Positions 1 through 5,661 of a stretch of 5,741 nucleotides of DNA are shown in pieces. Both the position numbers and the translations under genes were made by a program. Origin of the DNA: Desulfobacteraceae bacterium. GTDB lineage: Bacteria; Desulfobacterota; Desulfobacteria; Desulfobacterales; Desulfobacteraceae. The stretch lies in contig DAOWDR010000743.1 in assembly GCA_030638935.1 (NCBI GenBank), positions 1 through 5,741 on the forward strand. Direction: 5' to 3'. Each line of letters opens with the position of its first letter. Position 1 is the first letter of the stretch. A model generated the notes under the pieces. That model was not told the DNA's origin, made no database searches, and saw only the letters and a program-made list of their open reading frames with translations.

Positions 1-134
1 AAGAAACCATGCTGGATATAATGTATGAGATCCCTTCCAAGGAAAATGTTGTGGAGTGTGTGGTTGGAGAAGAAGTTGTTCTGAAAAACGAAGAACCCAT
101 CCTCCTCTACGAGCAGCCCAAAAAGCAGGCCTGA
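1..134 (+). CDS. clpX: ATP-dependent Clp protease ATP-binding subunit ClpX, C-terminal end (partial)
   Basis: Only the last 43 codons are present (reading frame begins at base 3, TGA at 132-134); the 5' part lies outside the window. The peptide carries the typical ClpX ending: a helix with the pattern MLDIMYEIPS, then a short strand around VVGEEVV, and a polar tail. In the family this is the C-terminal part of the small AAA+ domain. ClpX is a cytoplasmic hexameric unfoldase that feeds proteins into the ClpP peptidase. The identification rests on this short stretch plus the position directly before lon, a common clpP-clpX-lon order. The gap to lon is 18 bases with no terminator, so the two are probably co-transcribed. 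Confidence 0.85.
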   Translation, partial: ETMLDIMYEIPSKENVVECVVGEEVVLKNEEPILLYEQPKKQA

Positions 135-152
135 ATACGAAAGTAAGTTTGA

Positions 153-1016
153 ATGATCAAAATTTCTAAGTTTTTTAACCAGGACGGTATTGAAAAAATG
201 AAAAAAACACTGCCGCTGGTGCCTTTACGGGATATGGTTTTGTTTCCCCATATCACAACTTCTGTGTTTGTGGGAAGGGATAAGTCCGTCAAAGCCCTGT
301 CCGAAGCAATGGCTGCCGACAAAAAAATATTTCTTACCACCCAAAAGGACCCGGAAGTTCTTAAGCCCAATATCCAGGATATTTTCCAGGTGGGGACCGA
401 AGCAAAAATCACCCAATTGCTTCGGTTGCCCGATGGCACTGTCAAGGCCCTTGTTGAGGGATGTGCCCGGGGGAAAATAGTTAAGCTGGCAGATGAAGAC
501 GGATACCTGGCGGTTGAATATGTACCGGTTGTGGAAACACCCATTCCCGAGGCTGCCTCTGAAGCTGCAACCCGAACTGTTTTCGAGGCATTTGAGCACT
601 ATTCCAATTTGTCCGGAGTGGTTTCCAAAAGCTTTTTTAAGGGCTTGGAAGGGCTTTCGGACCAGGAGTCCAGGTATGCGGATACCATTGCTTCCCAGCT
701 TCCCTTTAAGGCGGGAGAGAAGCAGGAGCTGCTGGAGTGCAGTGATATTGAAAAACGATTTTTTCTCCTTCTCAAACTGATTCAAAAGGAAACAGAAGTC
801 TTTTCCATGTCCCAGAAGATAAAGGGCAGGGTAAAAGAGCAGATGGAAAAGCTCCAGAAAAAGCATTATCTCAATGAGCAGATGCGTGCCATTAAAAAGG
901 AAATGGGTGAAGACGGGGAGTCTTCAGAATTTTTTGATCTTGAAAAAAAAAATAAAGAAAAAAAGAATGTCCAGGGAGGCGGCAGGGGTTGTCCGAAGGG
1001 AGTTGGACAAGCTTAA
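153..1016 (+). CDS. lon: Lon, N-terminal reading frame (substrate-binding domain and start of the linker)
   Basis: This frame encodes 287 residues, of which about the first 263 are real Lon sequence: the LPLVPLRDMVLFPH opening strand of the LON domain, then the helical region ending in LNEQMRAIKKEMGE, which is strongly conserved in bacterial Lon. After the A run the translation turns into a low-complexity K/N stretch and a glycine-rich tail that does not resemble Lon, ending at TAA 1014-1016. If translated as written, the product would be a substrate-binding arm without ATPase or protease, probably inactive. The ATG at 153 gives a 15-residue extension (MIKISKFFNQ...) before the ATG at 198. 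An AGGA lies 13 bases before 198 and only a weak AAGTAAG lies before 153, so the start is not settled; 153 is kept because it follows clpX closely. Confidence 0.7.
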   Translation: MIKISKFFNQDGIEKMKKTLPLVPLRDMVLFPHITTSVFVGRDKSVKALSEAMAADKKIFLTTQKDPEVLKPNIQDIFQVGTEAKITQLLRLPDGTVKALVEGCARGKIVKLADEDGYLAVEYVPVVETPIPEAASEAATRTVFEAFEHYSNLSGVVSKSFFKGLEGLSDQESRYADTIASQLPFKAGEKQELLECSDIEKRFFLLLKLIQKETEVFSMSQKIKGRVKEQMEKLQKKHYLNEQMRAIKKEMGEDGESSEFFDLEKKNKEKKNVQGGGRGCPKGVGQA

Positions 1017-2502
1017 AATGATGTCTCCCATGTCTTCAGAAGCTACGGTGGTCCGAAATTATATTGACTGGCTTATTTCCCTTCCCTGGTTCAGGAAGAA
1101 CCGGGCTAAAAATGACCTGAAAAAGGCAGAAACCATATTGGATCGGGATCATTTTGGCCTTGAAAAACCAAAAGAAAGAATTCTTGAATACCTGGCAGTC
1201 CAGATTCTGGTCAAAAAAATCAAGGGACCTATTTTGTGTCTTGTGGGTCCTCCTGGTGTGGGTAAAACATCCCTGGCCCGATCAGTTGCCTCTGCCACGG
1301 GCAGAGCATTTGCCCGCATATCCCTTGGCGGGGTACGGGACGAAGCAGAAATCCGTGGACATCGAAGAACCTATGTAGGGGCCATGCCCGGTAAAATTAT
1401 TCAGACATTGAAAAAAACAGGGTATAACAATCCGGTCTTCTGCCTGGATGAGATAGACAAGATGACCTCTGATTTTAGGGGTGATCCCAGTTCTGCACTT
1501 TTGGAGGCCCTGGATCCGGAACAGAACAAGAATTTCAATGATCATTATCTTGAAGTGGACTATGATTTGTCTGAAATTCTTTTTATCACCACTGCCAATA
1601 CTTTGTACGATATACCAGCGCCTCTGCGGGACAGGATGGAGATCATCCAGATTCCAGGCTATACGGAATATGAAAAAGAGAAGATTGCAACCGGTTTTCT
1701 GGTACCCAAGCAATTAAGGGAAAACGGTTTGGATGATTCAGATGCCGTGTTCTCAAAAAAAGCAATTCGTGCCATTATCAAGCAGTATACCAGGGAGGCT
1801 GGGGTCAGGAATCTGGAGCGGGAAATCTCCTCTGTATTAAGAAAAATTGCCACCCAGATTGTTAAGACAGATACAAGAAAGCGCCGCCAGGTTACAACCA
1901 CCACGGTGATGAAATATCTGGGTCAGCCCAGATTCCGGGACAGCGCCCTTGAGAAAGAGGATAAGGCCGGTATTGTCACAGGTCTTGCCTGGACCCAGGC
2001 CGGGGGACAACTGCTCACAATTGAAGCGGTTACCATGCCTGGCAAGGGGAGGGTTATGGTGACAGGAAAGCTTGGGGAGGTGATGAAGGAATCTTCCCAG
2101 GCAGCTGTCAGCTATGTCCGTTCCCGAAGCAAGGTTCTTGGGATCAGGGAGGATTTTTACAAGGACACCGATATTCACATCCATGTGCCCGAAGGAGCCA
2201 TTCCCAAGGACGGACCATCGGCCGGTATTGCCATGTGTACGGCAGTTGTCTCCATTCTTACGGAAAAGCCTGTGAGCCGGACTGTGGCCATGACCGGTGA
2301 GATAACTCTGCGGGGGCGCGTGCTGCCCATTGGCGGTCTCAAGGAAAAATTATTGGCTGCCCACGCCAATGGCATTAAAAAAGTGATTGTTTCAATGGAA
2401 AATAAAAAAGATGTCCAGGAAATTCCTAAATCTATTCAAAAACAATTGGAGATAGTTTTTGTGGATGATATGAGCCAGGTTCTTGAGCATGCGCTGGTAT
2501 AA
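874..2502 (+). CDS. lon: Lon, C-terminal reading frame (AAA+ ATPase and Ser-Lys protease domains)
   Basis: The open frame starts at an ATG at 874, but its first 25 or so codons only overlap the other lon frame and do not look like Lon. Authentic Lon sequence begins at about 943-967 (KKIKKKRMSREAAG, then the conserved KLKMMSPMSSEATVVRNYIDW). Walker A lies at 1246-1269, Walker B at 1435-1452, the catalytic serine codon at 2218-2220 and the catalytic lysine codon at 2347-2349. An independent product could begin at ATG 967 or ATG 1018, but no Shine-Dalgarno precedes either, so separate translation is doubtful. A fragment like this would keep ATPase and peptidase sites but lose the substrate-binding arm. 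The overlap with the upstream frame is 143 bases. Confidence 0.7.
   Translation: MSRCVPLKRKWVKTGSLQNFLILKKKIKKKRMSREAAGVVRRELDKLKMMSPMSSEATVVRNYIDWLISLPWFRKNRAKNDLKKAETILDRDHFGLEKPKERILEYLAVQILVKKIKGPILCLVGPPGVGKTSLARSVASATGRAFARISLGGVRDEAEIRGHRRTYVGAMPGKIIQTLKKTGYNNPVFCLDEIDKMTSDFRGDPSSALLEALDPEQNKNFNDHYLEVDYDLSEILFITTANTLYDIPAPLRDRMEIIQIPGYTEYEKEKIATGFLVPKQLRENGLDDSDAVFSKKAIRAIIKQYTREAGVRNLEREISSVLRKIATQIVKTDTRKRRQVTTTTVMKYLGQPRFRDSALEKEDKAGIVTGLAWTQAGGQLLTIEAVTMPGKGRVMVTGKLGEVMKESSQAAVSYVRSRSKVLGIREDFYKDTDIHIHVPEGAIPKDGPSAGIAMCTAVVSILTEKPVSRTVAMTGEITLRGRVLPIGGLKEKLLAAHANGIKKVIVSMENKKDVQEIPKSIQKQLEIVFVDDMSQVLEHALV
943..952 (+). other. A10 homopolymer, site of the lon frame change
   Basis: Ten consecutive A follow the DLE codons of the N-terminal lon frame. 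With nine A the reading becomes L-E-K-K-I-K-K-K-R-M-S, which matches the E. coli Lon linker LKRKIDAAKM in both spacing and the isoleucine. A second run of seven A (958-964) could also carry the indel, but would give Asn in place of that Ile, so the A10 run is favoured. Runs of nine or more A are known sites of RNA polymerase slippage and of length errors in sequencing. Confidence 0.75.
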
Positions 2503-2519
2503 AAATAAGATATAGAATA

Positions 2520-2557
2520 AAAAGGCCTCCTTATCCATTAAGATCAGGAGGCCTTTT
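2520..2557. terminator. Bidirectional intrinsic terminator shared by lon and rho
   Basis: A perfect 11-bp stem (AAAAGGCCTCC at 2520-2530 with GGAGGCCTTTT at 2547-2557) encloses a 16-base loop. On the + strand TTTT, then CTATTTT, follows the stem, serving lon, whose stop is 17 bases upstream. On the - strand the run TTTTT follows (2519-2523), serving rho. The position between two converging genes fits a shared terminator. Confidence 0.9.
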
Positions 2558-2629
2558 CTATTTTAAGCTGTTTTTTTGCCTTTTCTGTGGGGATCAATCG
2601 TCAATTGCTTCAATCCCTTAGGGTCGATT

Positions 2630-3700
2630 CTATCCCTCCAGCATTGAGATAAATTCAGACATGGCGGTAGTTTCGTCTTTAGTTGTAATCTTTCTGCGTA
2701 TGTCAACCATATTCCCATGGGTTTCCTTGTCCATGAGAAGGTCTTCTTTCCGGGTCCCGGATTTGTTGATATTGATGGCCGGCCAGATTCTTTGCTCGGC
2801 ACATTCCCTGGACAGTAAAAGATCCATATTGCCTGTTCCCTTGAACTCCTGGAAGATGATATCATCCATCCGGCTGCCCGTGTCCACTAAAATGGTGGCC
2901 ATTATGGTGAGGGAACCACCGTTTTCAAGCTTCCTGGCCGCTCCGAATATTTTTCTGGGGAATTCCATGGCATTGGCACCCAGGCCGCCTGACAGGGTTT
3001 TACCATGGCTGTCCGTGTCGGCATTAAAGGCACGGGTCATGCGGGTCAGGGAATCTATAAAAACAACGGCATCCTGTCCAATTTCGGCACAACGAATGGC
3101 AGTGTGCATGGCAAGCCGTGTCATTCTCATGTGCTGTCCGATCTGCTGGTCAGCCGAAGAATAGAGTACATGTGCTTCTGTCAGGCCCCGCTGAAAATCG
3201 GTCACCTCTTCGGGGCGTTCATCCACCAGAAGTACAAAGACCTTTGCATCGGGATGGTTGCTGACAACAGAATTGGCCATGTGCCTTAAAATGGTTGTTT
3301 TTCCCGATTTAGGCGGGGCAATGATCAATCCCCTCTGGCCCTTGCCAAGGGGGGCAATCAGGTCCAGGGCCTGGCCGGTGATATCATCTTCATCCTGGGC
3401 CATGGTATATTTTTCAAATGGATTGATACTGGTCTGATCCTGGAGCATTGGCGTGTTTATAAATTCGTCAAAGGGAAGATCGTTGATGGTTTCTATGCGG
3501 ATAAGGGCAAGGTTTAGATTTCTAGGGCCCTTTTTTTCACCAAATCCCTGAATAAAACAGCCTTCCCTAAGGTTCAATTTCCTGATAAGGCTATTTGGGA
3601 CGTAGGGGTTTTCGGGCTTGGGTTGAAAGTTTTCCTCAATGGTTCTTAAAAAACCAAATCCTTTGTCCATTATTTCCAGGTATCCTTGCACGGGTTCCAT
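2630..3700 (-). CDS. rho: Transcription termination factor Rho, short variant without N-terminal helix bundle
   Basis: Rho is a hexameric RNA-dependent ATPase that releases transcripts from RNA polymerase. The protein has 356 residues (E. coli Rho has 419). It opens directly in the cold-shock/OB RNA-binding domain with the RNP motif GFGFLR (14-19). The ATPase core follows: Walker A APPKSGKTT with K134, catalytic Glu161 in LLVDERPEEV, Walker B Asp216 in VVFIDSLTR, Q-loop GKTLSGG with K234, and Arg304 and the arginine finger Arg317 in SGTRKE. Two features are odd. The usual N-terminal helix bundle (about 47 residues) is absent, with an in-frame TAG at 3722-3724 ruling out a longer start. The usual STFDEP-A-RH stretch reads SSADQQIGQH (181-190). 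The C-terminus also stops about 14 residues early. ATG 3700 is chosen because AAGGAG lies 7 bases before it; the TTG at 3706 is too close to that site. It may be a second Rho beside a normal one elsewhere, which cannot be seen here. It converges with lon. Confidence 0.88.
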   Translation of the reverse strand: MEPVQGYLEIMDKGFGFLRTIEENFQPKPENPYVPNSLIRKLNLREGCFIQGFGEKKGPRNLNLALIRIETINDLPFDEFINTPMLQDQTSINPFEKYTMAQDEDDITGQALDLIAPLGKGQRGLIIAPPKSGKTTILRHMANSVVSNHPDAKVFVLLVDERPEEVTDFQRGLTEAHVLYSSADQQIGQHMRMTRLAMHTAIRCAEIGQDAVVFIDSLTRMTRAFNADTDSHGKTLSGGLGANAMEFPRKIFGAARKLENGGSLTIMATILVDTGSRMDDIIFQEFKGTGNMDLLLSRECAEQRIWPAININKSGTRKEDLLMDKETHGNMVDIRRKITTKDETTAMSEFISMLEG

Positions 3701-3707
3701 GGTCAAA

Positions 3708-3713
3708 CTCCTT
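3708..3713 (-). promoter_or_regulatory. Ribosome binding site of rho
   Basis: AAGGAG on the - strand, 7 bases before ATG 3700. It decides the start: the in-frame TTG two codons upstream would leave only one base of spacing. Confidence 0.8.
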
Positions 3714-3800
3714 AATTCATACTATGAGGATATTGCTTTAACGATAAAAAAGACGGGTTAAGGATTCACTGTTTCTCCTTGCGATTGCAAATCCCAGAAG

Positions 3801-3826
3801 AAAAAAAAGAAAAAAAGCCCTGCTTT
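3801..3826 (-). promoter_or_regulatory. Hairpin plus U-rich tract in the rho leader (possible attenuator)
   Basis: Read on the - strand, AAAGC-AGG-GCTTT (3814-3826) can form a small 5-bp hairpin, followed by an almost pure T tract (seven T, one C, eight T; 3801-3816) and more pyrimidines. It lies about 100 bases upstream of the rho start, inside the predicted leader. Rho genes are known to autoregulate through their leaders in E. coli, so an attenuator or a Rho-sensitive site is possible. The stem is weak, so this is tentative. Confidence 0.3.
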
Positions 3827-3872
3827 AAGATTTTATCGGGTAATTGTATTCGTGTACTTTACGGTTTCTTGT

Positions 3873-3901
3873 AATATATCATTAATAGACACTTGTTGCA
3901 A
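3873..3901 (-). promoter_or_regulatory. Predicted sigma70-type promoter of rho
   Basis: On the - strand TTGCAA (3896-3901) and TATATT (3873-3878) are separated by 17 bases. Transcription would begin near 3866, giving a leader of about 165 bases before rho. The boxes are good but not perfect, and the AT-rich setting raises the chance of a random match. Confidence 0.5.
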
Positions 3902-3971
3902 GGTTTTGAGTTAAGAATCAGGGCCCATTTTTTAGTCTATGAGAAAAAACAGAATTTTCAGTATTTAGTGC

Positions 3972-4000
3972 TTGACACCATTTTTGTTTATTGGTATAAC
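3972..4000 (+). promoter_or_regulatory. Strong sigma70-type promoter of the tRNA operon
   Basis: A perfect -35 box TTGACA (3972-3977) and a -10 box TATAAC (3995-4000) are separated by exactly 17 bases. The -10 box ends 12 bases before the first tRNA, so the primary transcript would have a leader of only about 6 bases. Confidence 0.85.
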
Positions 4001-4012
4001 CTCTCTGCTTTT

Positions 4013-4088
4013 GGGCGATTAACTCAGTTGGGAGAGTGCAACCCTTACAAGGTTGAAGTCGCAGGTTCAAGCCCTGCATCGCCCACCA
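4013..4088 (+). tRNA. tRNA-Val (anticodon UAC)
   Basis: A full cloverleaf of 76 bases with encoded CCA. The acceptor stem GGGCGAT (4013-4019) pairs perfectly with ATCGCCC (4078-4084). The D stem is ACTC/GAGT (4022-4025, 4034-4037). The anticodon stem CAACC/GGTTG carries loop CTTACAA, giving anticodon TAC at 4046-4048. The T arm is GCAGG-TTCAAGC-CCTGC (4061-4077). The discriminator base is A (4085), as expected for valine. It reads GUA and, with the wobble base modified, probably other GUN codons. Confidence 0.96.
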
Positions 4089-4103
4089 AAAACAGTGATA
4101 TAC

Positions 4104-4181
4104 GGGGGTGTAGTTCAGTTTGGTTAGAACGCTTGCCTGTCACGCAAGAGGCCGCGAGTTCGAGTCTCGTCACTCCCGCCA
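4104..4181 (+). tRNA. tRNA-Asp (anticodon GUC)
   Basis: A cloverleaf of 78 bases with encoded CCA, 15 bases after tRNA-Val and on the same transcript. The acceptor GGGGGTG (4104-4110) pairs with CACTCCC (4171-4177) with one G-U pair at position 4. The D stem is GTTC/GAAC with a 10-base loop, one T longer than the commonest form. The anticodon stem CTTGC/GCAAG carries loop CTGTCAC, anticodon GTC at 4139-4141. The T arm is GCGAG-TTCGAGT-CTCGT. The aspartate identity bases G10, G34, U35, C36, C38 and discriminator G73 (4178) are all present. Confidence 0.97.
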
Positions 4182-4188
4182 CAATATT

Positions 4189-4231
4189 AAGAGGGGTATT
4201 TAGTTATTTACTAAATACCCCTCTTTTTTTT
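4189..4231 (+). terminator. Intrinsic terminator of the tRNA-Val/tRNA-Asp operon
   Basis: A perfect 16-bp stem (4189-4204 with 4210-4225) with a 5-base loop TATTT is followed by eight T (4224-4231). It begins 7 bases after the CCA end of tRNA-Asp. Confidence 0.95.
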
Positions 4232-4242
4232 GATACGGCTTA

Positions 4243-4284
4243 TTTTAAAAGCGGTCATTTTCTGATAAACGACCGCTTTTAAAA
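4243..4284 (-). terminator. Intrinsic terminator downstream of leuB (symmetric)
   Basis: A perfect 14-bp inverted repeat (TTTTAAAAGCGGTC at 4243-4256 with its complement at 4271-4284) has a 14-base loop. It lies 29 bases past the leuB stop on the - strand. The stem's own AAAA/TTTT ends give T-rich tails on both strands, so it can also back up the tRNA operon terminator. Confidence 0.75.
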
Positions 4285-4313
4285 TTACATGTGTGAAGAG
4301 GGATTACAAATCC

Positions 4314-5399
4314 TTAAACCGCAGCAACCAATTCTTTTAAAATTGCATCTCCCATGGCGGTGGTATTAACTGCTTTTCCAGCTTTGGTTGTAAGGTCTGC
4401 AGTAAATATTTGTTTTTCTAAAACCTTGGAAATTGCTGATTCTATGGCATCGGCCGCCTTGGTTTGCCCCAAGGTGTATTTCAGCATCATGGCAGAGGAC
4501 AGGATCTGGGCGATTGGGTTGGCAATGCCTTTGCCGGCAATGTCCGGAGCAGATCCGCCGGCAGGTTCATAAAGTCCAAATTTATCTTCGTTTAGACTGG
4601 CCGAGGCAAGCAGGCCCATGGAGCCGGTAATCATGGCGCATTCATCTGAAATTATGTCCCCGAACATATTGCCGCAGAGCAATACGTCAAACTGGTGGGG
4701 ATCGCGAACCAGTTGCATGGTGGCATTGTCCACATAGATATGGTTCAAGGTAACATCAGGGTATTCCTTTGCTATCTCAGTCACTGTTTCCCGCCAGAGT
4801 ACCATGGAAAACAATACATTTGCCTTGTCAACGGAAGTGACAAGGCAGTTTCGTTTCCGGGCTGCTTCAAAGGCCATTCTGGCAATTCGTTCAATTTCAA
4901 ACCTTGAGTAGACCATTGTATCAAATGCTGTTTCATCTTTTCCTGTCCCCTTTCTTCCTTTGGGTTCACCAAAATATATTCCACCGGTGAGTTCCCTTAC
5001 ACAAAGGATGTCAAATCCATTTTGAACAATTTCAGGTTTCAAGGGGGATGCCGACGCAAGGGTGGGGAATATTTTGGCAGGCCTCAGGTTGCAATATAGG
5101 CCAAAATGCTTTCTTAGGGGGAGTAAGGCACCTCTTTCCGGTTGTTCCTCGGGCGGTAGGTTTTCCCATTTGGGGCCTCCGACGGAACCGAATAAAATGG
5201 CATCACTTTTTTCACAGAGAGAAAGTGTGGAAGCCGGTAGTGCTTTGCCATGGCTATCAATGGCAGCACCTCCGATATCGGCAAATTCGTATTCAAGGGT
5301 AAATTCATATATCCTGGCGGCGGCATCAAGAATTTTAACCGCTTCTACCATGACCTCTGGTCCAATTCCATCACCTGGGAGTACTGCAATTTTGCTCAA
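4314..5399 (-). CDS. leuB: 3-isopropylmalate dehydrogenase
   Basis: LeuB oxidises and decarboxylates (2R,3S)-3-isopropylmalate to 2-oxoisocaproate with NAD+, the third dedicated step of leucine synthesis, as a cytoplasmic dimer. The protein has 361 residues, a normal length. It shows the N-terminal PGDGIGPEV motif, substrate-binding arginines R96, R106 (LRPAKIFP) and R135 (VRELTGGIYFGEPKGR), Tyr142, and Lys192 in TSVDKANVL. Metal-binding aspartates are D224 (YVDNATMQ), D248 and D252 (NMFGDIISDE). The NAD-binding GGSAPDIAGKGIANP follows, with D286, which favours NAD+ over NADP+. No ATG is available. TTG at 5399 gives the usual MSKIAVLPG start with AGGAG 10 bases upstream; another in-frame TTG at 5408 sits almost on that site and is less likely. 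The substitution LeuB versus the related isocitrate or tartrate dehydrogenases is settled by the ELTGGIYFG and PERGALLPLRK sequences. leuC and leuD are not in the window, and the gene looks monocistronic. Confidence 0.96.
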   Translation of the reverse strand: MSKIAVLPGDGIGPEVMVEAVKILDAAARIYEFTLEYEFADIGGAAIDSHGKALPASTLSLCEKSDAILFGSVGGPKWENLPPEEQPERGALLPLRKHFGLYCNLRPAKIFPTLASASPLKPEIVQNGFDILCVRELTGGIYFGEPKGRKGTGKDETAFDTMVYSRFEIERIARMAFEAARKRNCLVTSVDKANVLFSMVLWRETVTEIAKEYPDVTLNHIYVDNATMQLVRDPHQFDVLLCGNMFGDIISDECAMITGSMGLLASASLNEDKFGLYEPAGGSAPDIAGKGIANPIAQILSSAMMLKYTLGQTKAADAIESAISKVLEKQIFTADLTTKAGKAVNTTAMGDAILKELVAAV

Positions 5400-5409
5400 C
5401 CTGACCAAT

Positions 5410-5414
5410 CTCCT
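5410..5414 (-). promoter_or_regulatory. Ribosome binding site of leuB
   Basis: AGGAG within an A-rich AAAAGGAGA on the - strand. It lies 10 bases before the TTG at 5399 and only one base before the TTG at 5408, which favours the shorter start. Confidence 0.65.
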
Positions 5415-5441
5415 TTTTTTAGTTAATATTTTTAATAGCTT

Positions 5442-5469
5442 ATCATATATGAATTAAAATTTTATGCAA
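5442..5469 (-). promoter_or_regulatory. Predicted promoter of leuB
   Basis: On the - strand TTGCAT (5464-5469) and TATGAT (5442-5447) lie 16 bases apart, in an AT-rich stretch about 45 bases before the gene. The match is fair; AT richness makes chance hits likely. Confidence 0.4.
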
Positions 5470-5503
5470 TAATAAAATTAAGTTATTATAAAAAAAATTT
5501 AGG

Positions 5504-5509
5504 TATACT
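5504..5509 (+). promoter_or_regulatory. Possible -10 box for the rightmost + strand transcript
   Basis: TATACT matches the sigma70 -10 consensus at five of six positions and sits about 150 bases before the ATG at 5662. The best-placed -35 candidate, AGTTAT at 5481-5486 with 17 bases of spacing, is weak. Transcription would begin near 5515. Confidence 0.35.
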
Positions 5510-5514
5510 GGATT

Positions 5515-5616
5515 TGTGCCTGGTGTTAGACATTACCAAAATACGAAATAGCCATCTTCTCCAATGGGATTCAATAGAATGTCTGAGGGCGCATACCAGG
5601 ACAAATTATTGGAGAA
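5515..5616 (+). promoter_or_regulatory. Candidate structured 5' leader with a pseudoknot
   Basis: Three complementary pairs fit together in this non-coding stretch. P1 is CCTGGT (5519-5524) with ACCAGG (5595-5600), extended by TGT/ACA (5515-5517, 5601-5603) past one bulged G. P2 is AGACATT (5528-5534) with AATGTCT (5578-5584), nested inside P1. P3 is TTCTCCAAT (5557-5565), in the P2 loop, with ATTGGAGAA (5608-5616), downstream of P1, a 9-bp pseudoknot. The region lies just after a possible -10 box and before a good ribosome binding site. I do not recognise it as a known riboswitch class; the pairing could partly be chance. Confidence 0.3.
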
Positions 5617-5661
5617 ATCTTCACAGTCTTGCGTCTAAAAAAATAAGAGAAGGAGAAAACT

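Larger units (their letters stand above)
153..2502 (+). pseudogene. lon: Lon ATP-dependent serine protease, whole gene with a frameshift at about 943-952
   Basis: Lon is a cytoplasmic hexameric AAA+ protease that degrades misfolded and regulatory proteins. The gene reads in one frame to about base 942 and continues in the frame one base further on to TAA at 2500-2502. Dropping one A from the run at 943-952 gives 782 residues, a usual Lon length. In that numbering there is an N-terminal substrate-binding domain (about 15-210), a helical coiled-coil linker rich in K and E (about 210-300), Walker A GPPGVGKT (365-372), Walker B with D432-E433, a sensor-1 TTAN segment, PAPLRDRM, and a protease domain with Ser689 (PKDGPSAG) and Lys732 (GGLKEK). 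The Ser-Lys spacing of 43 equals that of the E. coli dyad 679/722. Apart from the shift nothing looks decayed, so the call of pseudogene is formal: it may be a sequencing error, a recent mutation, or a gene rescued by slippage. The start is 153 or the in-frame ATG at 198; neither has a clear Shine-Dalgarno. Confidence 0.85.

Noticed and set aside
225..866. 213-codon open frame on the - strand opposite lon
   Set aside because: A mirror of the strongly conserved lon coding strand, with no ribosome binding site and composition typical of an antisense shadow frame.
959..965. A AAA AAG heptamer, in phase with the N-terminal lon frame, resembling a programmed -1 frameshift site
   Set aside because: A -1 shift leads to the third frame, which stops at TGA 1019-1021. 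The Lon continuation needs +1 or -2, so this site cannot restore Lon.
3758..3769. Three-codon ORF (GTG AAT CCT TAA, - strand) with AAGGAG 5 bases before it, in the rho leader
   Set aside because: A Shine-Dalgarno-like site is present but so short an ORF cannot be told from chance; without conservation it is not called as a leader peptide.
3779..3790. Short inverted repeat TTGC-GATT-GCAA between rho and the tRNA promoter, a possible operator
   Set aside because: Only four base pairs per arm; no link to a regulator and no second copy nearby.
3893..4282. 129-codon open frame on the + strand
   Set aside because: It runs straight through both tRNA genes and the tRNA terminator and has no ribosome binding site or recognisable protein content.
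4243..4284. Inverted repeat as a possible mobile-element end or repeat unit
   Set aside because: It is a single copy placed exactly between two converging transcripts, with T-rich ends; a terminator explains it fully.
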